Shown piece by piece: positions 1 through 11,750 of a stretch of 64,000 nucleotides of DNA. The translations under genes were made by a program, and so were the position numbers. The DNA is taken from assembly GCA_950295325.1 (NCBI GenBank), contig OX485803.1:46265554-46329553 (forward strand). Direction: 5' to 3'. Position 1 is the first letter of the stretch. Every line of letters starts with the position of its first letter. The DNA is from Polytrichum commune. Taxonomy: Eukaryota > Streptophyta > Polytrichopsida > Polytrichales > Polytrichaceae. The notes beneath the pieces are model-generated. The model saw only the letters and a list, made by a program, of their open reading frames with translations, ran no database searches and was not told the origin of the DNA.

Positions 1-1740
1 TATGATTGGAATTGTCATAAAAAATTTAGAACTTCAACTTTAGTCGTTGGATTTGAAGTCACATTTTCTAGACAAATTTGAGGGAAATTAGGGGTTAATG
101 TGATATGGTTCTAGGGTGTCGTTCCAAATGATTTTTTGAGTGCTTCACATTTGCACACGTTCGAGAGGTTGAAATTGACCATGATATCATTCAAAAGCTC
201 TTGAATTTTCTATAAATTTGATAAACTCGTTTTCTCTTGTACTCTAGGATTTAATTAGTTTCAGAAAAGGTTTTAATTATTTTAAACAAAATGTTTTAGT
301 ACTTGGCCTCTTGAAATTATCTTTAGGGTGATGAATTTACTTGCTTCATTGGAGTAAGCTAGAGTTTAGCATAATATGATCAAATTAGGGTTGGCTAGGC
401 TTACATGCTTCTAACAAAATCTCTTGACCCTTAACTCCTTGGCGCTTATTGTGATTTCATTACATCATCTAAAAAGTAATCTATATGGAGCTCAATGCTT
501 ATTGTACCTAAAAGAAAAGTTGTTGTTAATGATTTTAAGATCACATTGATATAGTAGCAATAATTAGTAATTTTCATGATTTTTTAATAATTGATGTAGA
601 ATCAAACTTCAAGAAATTATGGTAAATATATAATTATAGTCCAAACTCTCAAATTTCTATTAAAAATGGATATACACTTTGAGGTAGGTAGAAAATTCCA
701 TAGAAAATCGATGATCTTCCATCAAAATGTTACGAAATTACTATACATGGAAATATATAAACAAAGGGAAAAATTAGTTCATTCTTGATTTAATTCAATC
801 TTTTGTGAACAACCATCTTTTCATATTGGAATGGGATCATCGCAATTGCCAAAAAAAATCATGTGGGACACAATGATAAGTATTGTGGCTTTCCTAACAC
901 CTTCCTTTTGGATGAATTTGCCTTCAAGAGTCATTCACAAGCCGTAAAACAACCTCTCATGAAGTTAAGGGTTAATGTATGTCATTATCAAGTGATCGGA
1001 GTTTAGGTTCAATTTTATAGTATTAGTGGGAAGTTTTTCAATTTTCATGAAGTCATGTGTTCTTTCATTTTCGTTGAGCAAGGTTTGTACAAGTTATGAT
1101 TGAATTGCTTTATATCATGATTCCCATCCAAGGTTTCCAAGGTAGATTTGTTCTACAAATGCTTTCCATTTATGGATGCTTGGGAGACTATGTGTGATAG
1201 TAGTAACGACATTGGTGGCTCTTCCCATGTTTAAAACAATGTTTAGGTCTTTTGTTCACTCAATTGCCATTTTAATTTGTTGTGATGTCTTCAAAGATAA
1301 CTTATAGATCTTACCTTCTACGAGTGATACCCTTATGTTAATTTTTTTTTACATACTACATATTGACCATTCTTGTGTATCTACATATCCTACATTTGTA
1401 CTTTTGGCATGCATTGCAACCATTCTCATCTTATATGAAGCTTTTTAATAAAATCTTGGGAACACAATCTAGGACCCAAAGGGTGTAAACGGATCTAAGA
1501 AATCTTTTAACTCAACAATTGGACTTGAATCGTGCTTGTATACGATCATGTGTAATGATGTCAATGTGTATGAAGATGAAGCTATTTCAAGGTGTATCAA
1601 ACCCTAACGTAGGTGCATCCCTACAATATACTTCAAGCAATTCAATGTTGTTTCCAACTACTTGAGAATTCACATGTAATTCATTGGACAAAACTATGCC
1701 ACGATCATTCAATTTTCATTGGACTGTAATTTGAGATGCA
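1..1740. other. Anonymous AT-rich intergenic DNA
   Basis: I see no open frame, tRNA, repeat array or terminal inverted repeat that I can support here. Composition is AT-rich with stop codons in all frames. Confidence 0.5.
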
Positions 1741-1839
1741 TGGCGCTCGCTAGCTAGATACATGTGGATGTGTGAGGCCAATGTGGAATGGATGTCGGTT
1801 GGGAATGTTGGATGAAGGGGACGCGAGCGAGGCGGAGAG

Positions 1840-2260
1840 GTTGAAAACATAATGACGTAAGGGATCGAGGAAGAGGAGGAGAGAGGAGAGGCGTTGTGTT
1901 GCTTCACCTCCCGCCTCCCATCGTGCCCACCGCTTCACCCACACCATGGTTTCCCCATCCCCACCATCCTCTTGCCGGTGCCATCCTCTCGTCACCCTCC
2001 TCTCCTTCCTCCATGTCGCTCTCCTCCTCCAACCTTCACGCCATGTCATCATCCTCCCCTCACCTCCTTTCATTCTCGACATCTCACACCCGTTCTCACA
2101 CCTTCGAAACGCACATTCATTTCATGCATGCTAAGCTCGTTTAAAGCACATCGCTCGTCCATCTCTTCTTGCCACCCAACTCGCTTGATGCATGACCACG
2201 GTCCCTTGCATCACGCCTTGTCAATGAGCTCCACATGTCTTCTCCTACACCTTCTCTATG
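1840..2260. other. Pyrimidine-rich tract upstream of the membrane-protein ORF
   Basis: The plus strand changes abruptly to C/T-rich, low-complexity sequence full of CCTCC and CCACC words. Several overlapping open frames exist but they encode only Ser/Pro/His-rich low-complexity peptides, as expected from such composition, so none is called a gene. It lies about 220 bases upstream of the ORF at 2480 and could be its 5' flank or leader; this is inference. Confidence 0.35.
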
Positions 2261-2479
2261 GATAGTTGAGATGTCTATTGAGCCATTCAACACCTAGTTG
2301 TCGATCGCATCCTCGGTGGGCCATATATCTTCGAGTTCCAAGGTATATTTCCAAGTAACAATCGAAGTGGATTCATGTGTGGAATAGGTGGCTCCTAAAG
2401 GGGGTCGTAACCACTTAACTTAGGCCAAGATTCTCAACAAAAGTAAGTAACGAAAACGAGGCATTGAAGCAAGAAGAAG

Positions 2480-3088
2480 ATGATATCAATTGGGACCATC
2501 ACTTATTGGTGCTATATGACGTGTGTGATCTTCCAAGGCATTCAAGCACTCGCATTCGTGTCCGCTCCCACATTTCTATACCCTAGCGCAACCGATGCGA
2601 CGGCGCAATTCTTTGTGCGCATAACGGGGGTTTGCTTGCTCATGCTAGTGAATGTGTTTTGGAGTTATCGCCACATTCCCATTCAAATTGGAGGCATCGG
2701 TGGCATCGGGGGATTGGACCCGATGATGGCATCGACGTCGATAGGCATCGCACGCATGTTCACCAAGTTCCATACGATGGTCGCCTTAACGATCGCGTGG
2801 TCCATGTTCCAAGCGGGCCTTAGCATCCCATACTGGCGGGTCATGTTGGGGCTGCATACGGTGTGGGCCATGGCCATGACATGTGCCGTGATGAGCAACC
2901 ATCAATCTATCCATGGCCACATCATCGACACAAGCTCGGGGGGTGCGGCTATGCAAAGCGTGGTGCAGATTATCAAAGGCGACGACGCTCAACCTCGCAC
3001 CATGTTGCAAATGATCAAGGGCGAGGATTCGTCCAGGGGTGTCGTGGCGATGATTCAAGGTCAGTTCGTTTCCTTCGGTCTTTTGTGA
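2480..3088 (+). CDS. Small four-helix integral membrane protein, unrecognised, probably the first exon
   Basis: An ATG-started frame of 202 codons, clearly more GC-rich than its flanks. The protein has about four hydrophobic segments, near residues 5-28, 43-62, 95-113 and 120-138. A Gly/Ile-rich loop (GGIGGIGG) sits between the second and third. The C-terminal tail is soluble and carries three related words: IIKGDD, MIKGED and MIQG. I do not recognise the family. The frame probably overruns an intron: ATTCAAG|GTCAGT at 3059/3060 is a good donor, which would drop the last eight or so residues and continue the protein in an exon I could not find. Either a diverged membrane protein or an orphan or degraded gene is possible. 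No function is claimed. Confidence 0.5.
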   Translation: MISIGTITYWCYMTCVIFQGIQALAFVSAPTFLYPSATDATAQFFVRITGVCLLMLVNVFWSYRHIPIQIGGIGGIGGLDPMMASTSIGIARMFTKFHTMVALTIAWSMFQAGLSIPYWRVMLGLHTVWAMAMTCAVMSNHQSIHGHIIDTSSGGAAMQSVVQIIKGDDAQPRTMLQMIKGEDSSRGVVAMIQGQFVSFGLL

Positions 3089-3099
3089 TGTTCGCCTGT

Positions 3100-4600
3100 T
3101 TGTAGAGTTACCGGACTTGATGTGGTTTACTTGCATAGACCTCGTCATCATTTAGCATTGTTGTCAATGTAAAGTTCAATCCTCAATCATATATTGGGGA
3201 CTTATGCATTTGAGGACCTTTTTTTTCCAATATTTGATGACGAGTTTACGAACTTGGATGCGTACACCCAAATTATATCGAGTTGGTTACTATGGCCCAA
3301 GCATAGTAACCATGGAATATATATGTCATTGTAATGGGTCCAATACATCGTAGGAGCCTAAGGAATTGATCTTAGTGTACGTACCATAATGTTCATCATT
3401 AGGTCGGGAAACGAAAGGAGACAACTACGTTCATTTTTGGCCAATTTGGCAATGTTGTATGGTGCCACTTGTAACACATATGGAAGCATGGAGTCATGAG
3501 ATCAGGAAGGAAATTGCCAACCAAACTCTACTAATCCAAATTTACGGGATACCAACAAGTATCAATATTGCATGGCTTTTTAGTATTTGCATTGAAAACC
3601 CTCAATTGAAATGAGTGCGAAGATGTTGCTTGAAAGTTGAGAAGTCACCGAATGGCTCACTACAAGAGCTTGAAATTATGAGCAAAGTTTCAAGTTGGCT
3701 ATACTTTTATTGACGATTTGTGGCATACAATTTAGGGTTCAAATATGCTGCAATTAATTCTTACAAAATCTATTACTCTTTACAAAAACAATACAATATG
3801 GCCACTTTTAAGCCTTTAGAGCTTTAGAGTGGGCACTCATTTTGATATGTGCAGTGCTATGAAACTTTTTTTTATAGAATTAAAATTTCTATAAACAATG
3901 TATAATTAGGAATTAAGTGTTGAGATAATAGAATAAAAAAGGGATCACATTAGAAAACACATGCATTATGTAACATTATAGCACTACTAGACTATGACAT
4001 TGTATTACAAGGATACATCATAAGTGACATTAGTGATAAATTATACTTAGTTTGCATTTTCCTTGAGGGGCACCTAAGTTGTGTAGTTGAGCCTGAGTGT
4101 ATTATCTACTTTCATATCCCAAATCAATTAAGAAAAAAAAAGGTTTTTGATGAATGAGTTGGTTCTGGAGAGGGTCACCTTAGACACAACTAGCTCAAAT
4201 TGGGTGCATGTAGTTCAAATACTCAATTTTGTGCATATTGAGGCCCATATTGGACCTTGTAGATGCTCAAGGGTAAAAAGAGACGAAGTTCTAGCGTTAT
4301 CAATCACAATACTATGTTGACACCATCTAGTGGATCTAATACTTTCATATGGTCCTTTGTGTGCAGATGAAATCAAAACAGACTGAAAAGGCTATGCTGA
4401 AATCTTGATAAAAGACTTCATATGCTTCGCCATGCCTCTAATAGGATGTTTATCTTATTTTCAAGTTTCATCTTCTTTCAAGGCTTTTGTTGAACTTACT
4501 ATTATGTACGTGACATCTTATTCGTGCCAACCTATGGTTGGCATCACCTTTCTCTCTATGTACGTGACATCACTTTAAAGTAAACAAATGGTTCTTCAAC
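3100..4600. other. Anonymous intergenic DNA
   Basis: AT-rich sequence with no supported gene. A further exon of the 2480 ORF could lie here, but I cannot identify one. Confidence 0.45.
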
Positions 4601-4609
4601 TATCAAGTA

Positions 4610-4874
4610 CCGTAGTACCATAGCTGGTTCGTTCAAAAATAATTCTAAAAATAAAAAACGTAAAAATTATGAAATTATGAAGACAGAAAAACGAAAATGA
4701 AATTAATTAATTTTTGCAATCTTTTGGTGTTTCTAAGCCATTTAAGGTCATTTTTACTGATTTTTTTGCTAAAAATGAAAATTGAGAAATTCAGTTTTTT
4801 GAGAGGCGAACCTTATTTTTTCAAAATAAATAAATATTCGTTCGCCAGGGGACGAACCAGCTATTGTGTTACGG
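4610..4874. mobile_element. TA-flanked inverted-repeat element (Tc1/mariner-like MITE candidate), copy 1
   Basis: The left end CCGTAGTACCATAGCTGG and the reverse complement of the right end (CCGTAACACAATAGCTGG) match at nearly all positions, and the TIR runs on to about 23 bp (GTTCGT). A TA dinucleotide flanks both sides. The element at 30211-30842 shares the ends and an internal stretch (GAACCTTATTTT, then AAATAAATATTCGTT). It has no coding capacity beyond a spurious frame. Confidence 0.6.
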
Positions 4875-7302
4875 TAGTTGTTTCTCATAGAGGCATGGTT
4901 TGTGAAATGTGATCAGCAACAACCCATGTGTAATTTGGATATCACTTTAGAGTGTTCATGTTGGTAAGTTGGCTTTGCAAATTCTAAGTTATCAACTAGG
5001 ATTTCAAAAGAAGCAAGGTGTGTGTGTGTGGCAGGGTGTAAATCACATTAGGATGTTTAAAACAAGAAGGGTCTCAATGTGAGATGGGTTTTGGAGATAG
5101 TGTTAAAAACATTAAAAATTGAAAGGGGCATAAGGTCAAGAAGCATCATAGCAATGTAACTTGCATTGACATGTGGATAGTTGCCCCCAACAACTTGAAA
5201 GATGATTCTCAAGTAGGTAGGTCGCCACAACACTTAGATGATTGACAAAAGGAAGGTGATTGGTTATCTGCACACACATAAGAGAGCAACTTTCTTTAAG
5301 ACAAGTTCATACTTGAGTTATGTGGGTGACAAATACTTCACTCTTGTCTTGTATATGTATGAAGTTTGCATTTGATCATAGATCCTCTTTTTCTTTTTCT
5401 TTTTCTTTTTTTCCCTCATGCTATATCATTTTGGCATGGGAGAGGAGTATTAATGAGCTACATTTTGATGAGTTGGGAGCTCAACCTTTGGATTCATAAG
5501 AATTATTACAAAGTGCCAACTATGTTCCAAGTCCTTGACCATCTTTCAAGAGCTATCAATAGTTTTAGCAAGTGTAAAGTGTTTATGCTCAAAGTGGAAT
5601 ATTGAGTTTAGGAGGGTGGTATTTAACAAAAGGGAATTCATGACAAAAGAATGCTTGAATTTTCACTTGCTTGGGCCTATTCAACAAGGGTTTGAGCTTT
5701 TAATATGTTCAAGCAACCTCCACAATGTACTAGATCATCATTATGAACCAAGAGTTTGTCTAAAAATGATTGATATAACGTTGTAGTCATTCCACATGGA
5801 ATCCATCAAGGCATCGTATAAGCATGATATTCTTTTAGAAATTATGAATCATGATATTTTTGCTTAATTTTGAAGTAAAATTGAGATGCAAAAACTACAA
5901 GACATCAAAGTGGAGAATGTTTTTCATATTGAACAATCGCATAGGCCCTCCTAATTCTAATAACCATGGTACTTGGAACCGTGTCTACAATTTGAGAATA
6001 TAATCTAATCTCATTGTGACATGTGTTTTTTTGGAGCCAATACTTAACCACAAGTCTTGCCATACCGCACACCGTATTAGGTGCATGCATGTCCATTAGG
6101 TTTTAGACAAGTGACACAACATATTAAAAGCATGGGCAAGAAATAATATGTGCTCAACCTTATCGCTCCCAACTCTAGATTCTTTCTACAAGGAAATAAC
6201 AAAATATTTGAATTTGTATGGATGGATAGATAGATAGATAGATAATCCGGCTTTATGAGGAAGCAATCATGAATGAAGAGTTTCTTGAACTTGTTTGTAA
6301 CTTTATTACATCCTATTGGAATTTGACCATGGATAGCCAACTTCGCTATGTCTATGGTATGATTCTTGAAGTTGCAACCCTTGAAGATAACCCACAATAT
6401 TGGCTAGCATTCAACCATACTAACATGCATGTGATTGAATCTTGACCGTCGGCTTTGCATCCATTTAGCCACATGATGCAACAATATGTAGACCAAAGGC
6501 TAAATCTTTGCCATCGCTTTAGCATCCGGTATTCCTACACATTTTGACATGTTATGTTGGTAATGTTGTCATTGTGTCAAATCTCATATCAACCCAAGAT
6601 GATCCAAAGCACACAAGTTTGACTACAACAAACCGCAACAATCAAGTTTGACACATGCCAAATCACCTAATTTATGTTGAACTTACATTATTATTATGCT
6701 TGTTGATTATCTAGCTACATGTTTATTGTAGTGAAGGGTGACCAAATTAAGGTCCATGTACCTTAGGTGACGAGTGGGGTAGCAAAGGGGGAAGATGGTG
6801 TTGGAAGAATTGCATTAACTTAATGGAGTCTCCTGATGACTTGCATCTCCCTTTTGGCATCTTGATACATTGCCTCCAAAGGCACTGCAAGACATACATA
6901 GTCACTTATATATTTGTAGCTTGTAGGTGACTCAATGGTTCTCCAAATTTTGATGTTAAACACAACTCCTCATGCTTTGTTAACATCAATATTCTGATGA
7001 ACATTTGACACGAGTTGATGTTGAATCTAATGAAAATTCAAACGACCTTGCTCTCAACTTCTAAATGGTTTCTGAAGATAGAGCATTGAAAGTCCTTGTT
7101 AAATTATTGAAGGTTGAGAAGTGAATTCCTGTGCATATCGTGGTTCACACATGCTTTGTGTAAGAAATTTACACATGAAATGCAATCAGGTTTGTGGAGG
7201 ACAGTTGACCCATAAACTTAGCTAATATAGAATTAGTCCCATTGTTTATATTGGTGGCCCCAACCATGCAAATCAAGATTCCATATATAAATTCTCATTT
7301 TG

Positions 7303-7325
7303 AAGAAGAAGAAGAAGAAGAAGAA
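7303..7325 (+). repeat. GAA microsatellite
   Basis: About seven tandem GAA units. Another GAA run occurs near 39603-39626. Confidence 0.8.
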
Positions 7326-7649
7326 TTGCACATATACAAGAGTGTGTAGTATCATTTAGTCCACCTTTCCCATAAATTTGGTTACTTGACTCTAAGTTTT
7401 TCTATCATACGGATTCTTCTAGAAGGTAACGGGCTTCAACCATACACTTTTAGCTTTGCACCCACTTTTCGCAAGATATGGAACGTGAGAGCAGTGCGAG
7501 ATGATTAGCAACTCCAAATCATGCCATAGCCATTTTCCTCGTTTTTTTGGAACTCATATGAATGCTTCTGTTATTATCAAAGTGGAGACTCACTTTCTTA
7601 TAGAATGACCATGTAAAGCCCCCCAAATTAAGTTGATTGTTGAACTCAT

Positions 7650-7730
7650 AATGGGTAACAAATATTGAGCACGTAGTCTAACCTCTTTTAAACACTTGTG
7701 TTCATGGTGTCCGTTCTTAGATACATGCCT
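7650..7730 (+). repeat. Dispersed repeat, copy 1 of 3
   Basis: About 75 bp with the pattern GGTAACAAAT...GTAGTCTAACCTCTTTTAAACAC...GTCCGTTCTTAGAT. Similar text occurs at 13479-13556 and 44934-45010 with scattered substitutions. This suggests an old interspersed element, perhaps part of an LTR. The class is not determined. Confidence 0.55.
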
Positions 7731-8030
7731 AACCTCACACCACTCAAATAGAGGTGTCCATTAAGGATAAGTAACCGAATCATCAAGGCCCACACCTACC
7801 TCATGCTCAGTCTTAGCTCCTTGTGTTAAGTTGTACGGAATAAAGGTTCAATTTTATCACAAATTTATACATCATCTTTGACAAGTATCAATGATGTCAA
7901 TCTGGAAATCATGAACTGTGGTTTCTTCCCATCACAAGAGTCTAGTGAGTCAACCATGTACAAGGTCTACATTTATTCTAATCCTTGAATTGTCTATTTA
8001 TGTTCAAATGTGTCAAAGACATTCAACTTA

Positions 8031-8530
8031 GGGTTGCTTTACCCTATGGCCGAAGGTTGAGAGGCTGTCAATTTCCACCAATCGTATTGCAAGAAACCAC
8101 GAATTCGGCCTCTTGACCCTTTACACTAGAGGCCAAAGTCCAAAGGCCGTCGCTCTTCAAAATATCTAAATGGCAGTACTTTTTGACCAAGGCGATGAAC
8201 TCTCGAAAGACGGTTGGGCTAGAAAAGGAATGAAAACCCAAATTATGGTCAAGAGGTCATTGATTATTTTTCATTATTTAAAAAAAATGACAATATCTTG
8301 GCCGTTAGATTGGAGGGGTTGTTTTGGGCAAGGAATGAAGTGGGATGCTCTTTCTTTTTTTAAGATTTTGGGCTTGACCTTTGGAGGCTTCACACTATGC
8401 CCGGCCGAAGGCTCCAATTCCTATATTTTATGGGCTATTATTTTCAGCCCATTTCATTGGACTCTCAACAAAATTTGGCCACTCAATCCCACGGCCACTT
8501 GACTTGGACAGCCATAGTGTGAAGCGACCC
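8031..8530. mobile_element. Tourist-like (PIF/Harbinger-type) MITE
   Basis: The left end GGGTTGCTTTACCCTATGGC and the inverted right end GGGTCGCTTCACACTATGGC are imperfect TIRs. A TTA target duplication lies on both sides (8028-8030 and 8531-8533). Size about 500 bp. The ends resemble those of the 21.8-24.9 kb elements (TTTACACTATGG core). Frames inside it are not genes. A 3-bp TTA/TAA duplication with G-rich TIRs is typical of PIF/Harbinger MITEs. Confidence 0.75.
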
Positions 8531-8549
8531 TTAGACTATCTTGTTGAGA

Positions 8550-10710
8550 ACACACAACCATATACGAAAAAGAAAAAGAAGATAAATTGAAAAGTTGCTC
8601 GTTTTTTTTATCCACTTTATGTAGCGATTCAATAGAATTACTCATGGCATCAGGCACATGTTTTCAAAAGCATCCAAATCATGTTGGGTTTAATTACATC
8701 TGCATCTAACTTCAAAGATACAAAGCAAGTATTCATGACGGCCATGTATGAGGTGCAACTCCTATATGCATTCAGGGATTAACAGCTAAAGGCTTTTGAT
8801 TGTTTTTGTATGAATTGCATCCATTCGCTCTATGGCTACGCCCTTGATATGGATTTGTGAACCATTTTGTCCCCGCCAAGCATGTTTAGTGTCACCAAGA
8901 GAAGTGGACATACATAACAATCTTCAGCTCAATTTGTATGTTGGGTTGGGCCGGGAATAATCCATGTCTATTCATAATTATATGTTGTTTATTCTCACTG
9001 CAGAGCATATTCATGCTAATAAACTTGGGTGGAGTAGTGACACTGATATTATTAGGACAAAATGGTTGTTAACAATTGAATATTGTTACGTAGAGCTAAC
9101 AATGCCCATTTTAAGTGCACCTACATGGTTTGTGGCTTATTTTAAACTCCTATTCGTTTGGGTATCAAATAGAGGCATAGCATGGCTTGTGTGCACATTG
9201 TGAAACACACCATGTCAAAGACAAGTGCATGAAGGCTTTGCTGTAGGTAGGGTCATGGACTAAACCCTGGAGGTGGACTCCTCACACCACATACGAACTA
9301 ACGTGAGTGTAAGAAGGGGTAGTATAATTTGAGGTGTTAGTGTACATAATATACATAAGGGAGAGGTGGTGTTTTTCTTCTTCTTCTAGTGTGTACATTT
9401 TAAAAAGGTATTAAGAATCTTGAAGCAAAGGGGGCCTAAGGTTTAAAGGAAATTTGACAAGAGATGTTTTTGTTTCATCCATTGTGGTCATATGGTAATA
9501 GTCCTAAATGACTACCTTGTTCATTTTTGTTAGGGTTAATTTCTACAAATTAGAGGCTCTTGGACAACATAGGCTCCCTTGAGTTTTGCTCTCCGAAATT
9601 GTTGCTAAGTTATTGGGCTCTAGTCTTTGTATGTTTGGTGCAATTGTTGAGTTACATGCTATATGTGAAAACTCGTTCATTGGATTTCTCTTTGGAGAGT
9701 GAAAGTGGACTTTATATATGATAAAGACCTTTTTAAGTCATGATTTATGTTTTGTGTATGTAGTGCATGTATTTTTCACATTCAATTGAAAAGCTTAGTA
9801 TTAATACATAAATCCGTTTGCTAGCTTGCCATTAGGACATATACATTGAAGTTCCCGTGTCTAGGGGGTTTAATTTCATAGTGACCCATGCACGTGATTT
9901 AGGTTTCCAATGAAGAGTCCACGCCCTAAAGGACTGACTAATTTTATACCTCAATGATTACATATATACAAAATCGGAAGCTAGAGTGGCATGGCACTTG
10001 TACGTGGTCACACATTCTCACAATCATTTGGTATAGACAAGCCCAATTAGGTTACTTAAGCAACACCTCAGTCCATGTACAAATGGATGCTTCTATATGA
10101 CCACAATGAGTTGACAAGTTTATAAGAAAATGACACATAATCCAAGATAGATTTGGGTTACATGAATCTTAAATCCATTTCGGAAGGCTAATACAACAAG
10201 ATAGTTGGGGCATCGATCAAATCACGCTAAATACCCAACCTAATCAATGTATTGGGAAAATATACGACTACCTTATGAGCTTCCGAGCACCATCAATCCA
10301 ATAGCTTGAGTGCTTGGAACCCATCGCCACCTTGCAAGTGGTGTGGGTTGCATTCTTCACTTGGCTAAGTCCTCTTTAGATGTGTGGGTGCCAGTGGACA
10401 AAGTGAACCTAGTAGGGGAGGAAGAATGGACGCTCATGTTGCCCCGATCCCCCCTCCCGATTATGATCATTTGCAAAACTCCACCTCTTATTTAGAGCAT
10501 TAGCATGTGGGTAAGACTATACGCCATGCTTGTTAGTGTTGACAAACACATGCGTTGTCCATTTGATTCCCTTTCCTCTTCTTAACCTCTATTGTGTTTG
10601 TGATATTTATATGGCACCATGAGAACTTATAACTTTATAATTTATAGATTTGGACAAATGTTCACTAGAAATAACCATAAAATTGTTCATCTCCATTTCA
10701 CGGATTGGAT
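8550..10710. other. Anonymous intergenic DNA
   Basis: AT-rich with no supported gene or repeat array. It could include the 3' flank or terminator region of the minus-strand STPG gene. Confidence 0.4.
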
Positions 10711-10716
10711 TGCGAT

Positions 10717-11750
10717 GACTAGAGGGATGATCGTTGAGATCAAATCCATTCAAAGAGAACTTGTGAGCAAGAGACTTTCAAAATCATCGCAGTGGTCACG
10801 TACGAACCATAACCACAATCACTTGAGCAGTTGTGTGTAAACCCACCTTCAAGCAGGAGGGGATTCCGCAAGTGTAAGGGACGATGAGGCAGGAGTTGCA
10901 ACATTATAAGTAATGATGGTCCGCCTTACTTTGTGCAGATTAATGGCAATGTCTTTCCAACTATCTCCCAACTAGAGGGACGATCGCGGAGATCAAATCC
11001 ACTCAAAGAGTACTTGTGTGCACAAGACTTCCAAATAATCATCGCAGTGGGCACGTACGAACCATAACCACAACCACTTGAGCAGTTGTGTGTAAACCAT
11101 AGCCACACACCTTCAAGAAGGAGGAGATTCCACAGGCGTAAGGGACAATGAGGCAGGAGTTGCAACATTACTAGTAACGATGGTTTGCCTCACTTTGTGC
11201 AGATTAATGGCAATGTCTTTCCAACTATCCCCTCAACTAGAGGGACGATCGCTGAGATCGAACCCACCCAAAGAGTTATTATGTGCACAAAACTTTAAAA
11301 AATCATCGCAGTGGACACGAACCAACCGTAACCACAACCACTTGAGCAGTGGTGTGTGAAACGCACCTTCAAGCAGGAGGTGATTCCGCAGGTGTAAAGG
11401 ACGACGAAGCGGGAGCTGCAACAGTATTAGTGACGATGGTCTGCCTCACTTTGTGCAGATTAATGGCAATGTCTTTCCAACTATCCCCTCAACTAGAGGG
11501 ACGATCGTTGAGATCAAACCCACTCAAAGAGTTCTTATGTGCACAAAACTTTAAAAAATCATCGCAGTGGACACGAACCAACCACAACCACAACCACTCG
11601 AGCAGTGGTGTGTGAAACGCATGCACCTTCAAGCAGGAGGTGATTCCGCAGGTGTAAAGGACGACGAAGTGGGAGCTGCAACAGTATTAGTGACGATGGT
11701 CTGCCTCACTTTGTGCAGATTAATGGCAATGTCTTTCCAACTATCCCCCC
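10717..11750 (-). repeat. Four-copy tandem array (about 260 bp unit) made from the STPG last-exon 3' end
   Basis: The marker GTCTTTCCAACTATC recurs at 10951, 11215, 11471 and 11731, giving periods of 264, 256 and 260 bp. The last copy is the genuine 3' coding end of the STPG gene (stop at 11629-11631). On the minus strand each unit carries the tail that reads SWKDIAINLHKVRQTIVTN in the gene, then its stop and about 140 bp of 3' flank. Upstream of the Ser-Trp the first three copies switch to unrelated sequence with a stop, so they are not coding on their own. Confidence 0.85.

Larger units (their letters stand above)
4900..8020. other. Anonymous intergenic DNA with small microsatellites
   Basis: No supported gene. 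A short TAGA microsatellite lies at about 6222-6243 and a GAA run at about 7303-7325. The segment near 7650-7730 belongs to a dispersed repeat described separately. Confidence 0.45.

Noticed and set aside
1894-2265. Open frames in the pyrimidine-rich tract
   Set aside because: Low-complexity Ser/Pro/His translation in several frames at once; composition, not coding.
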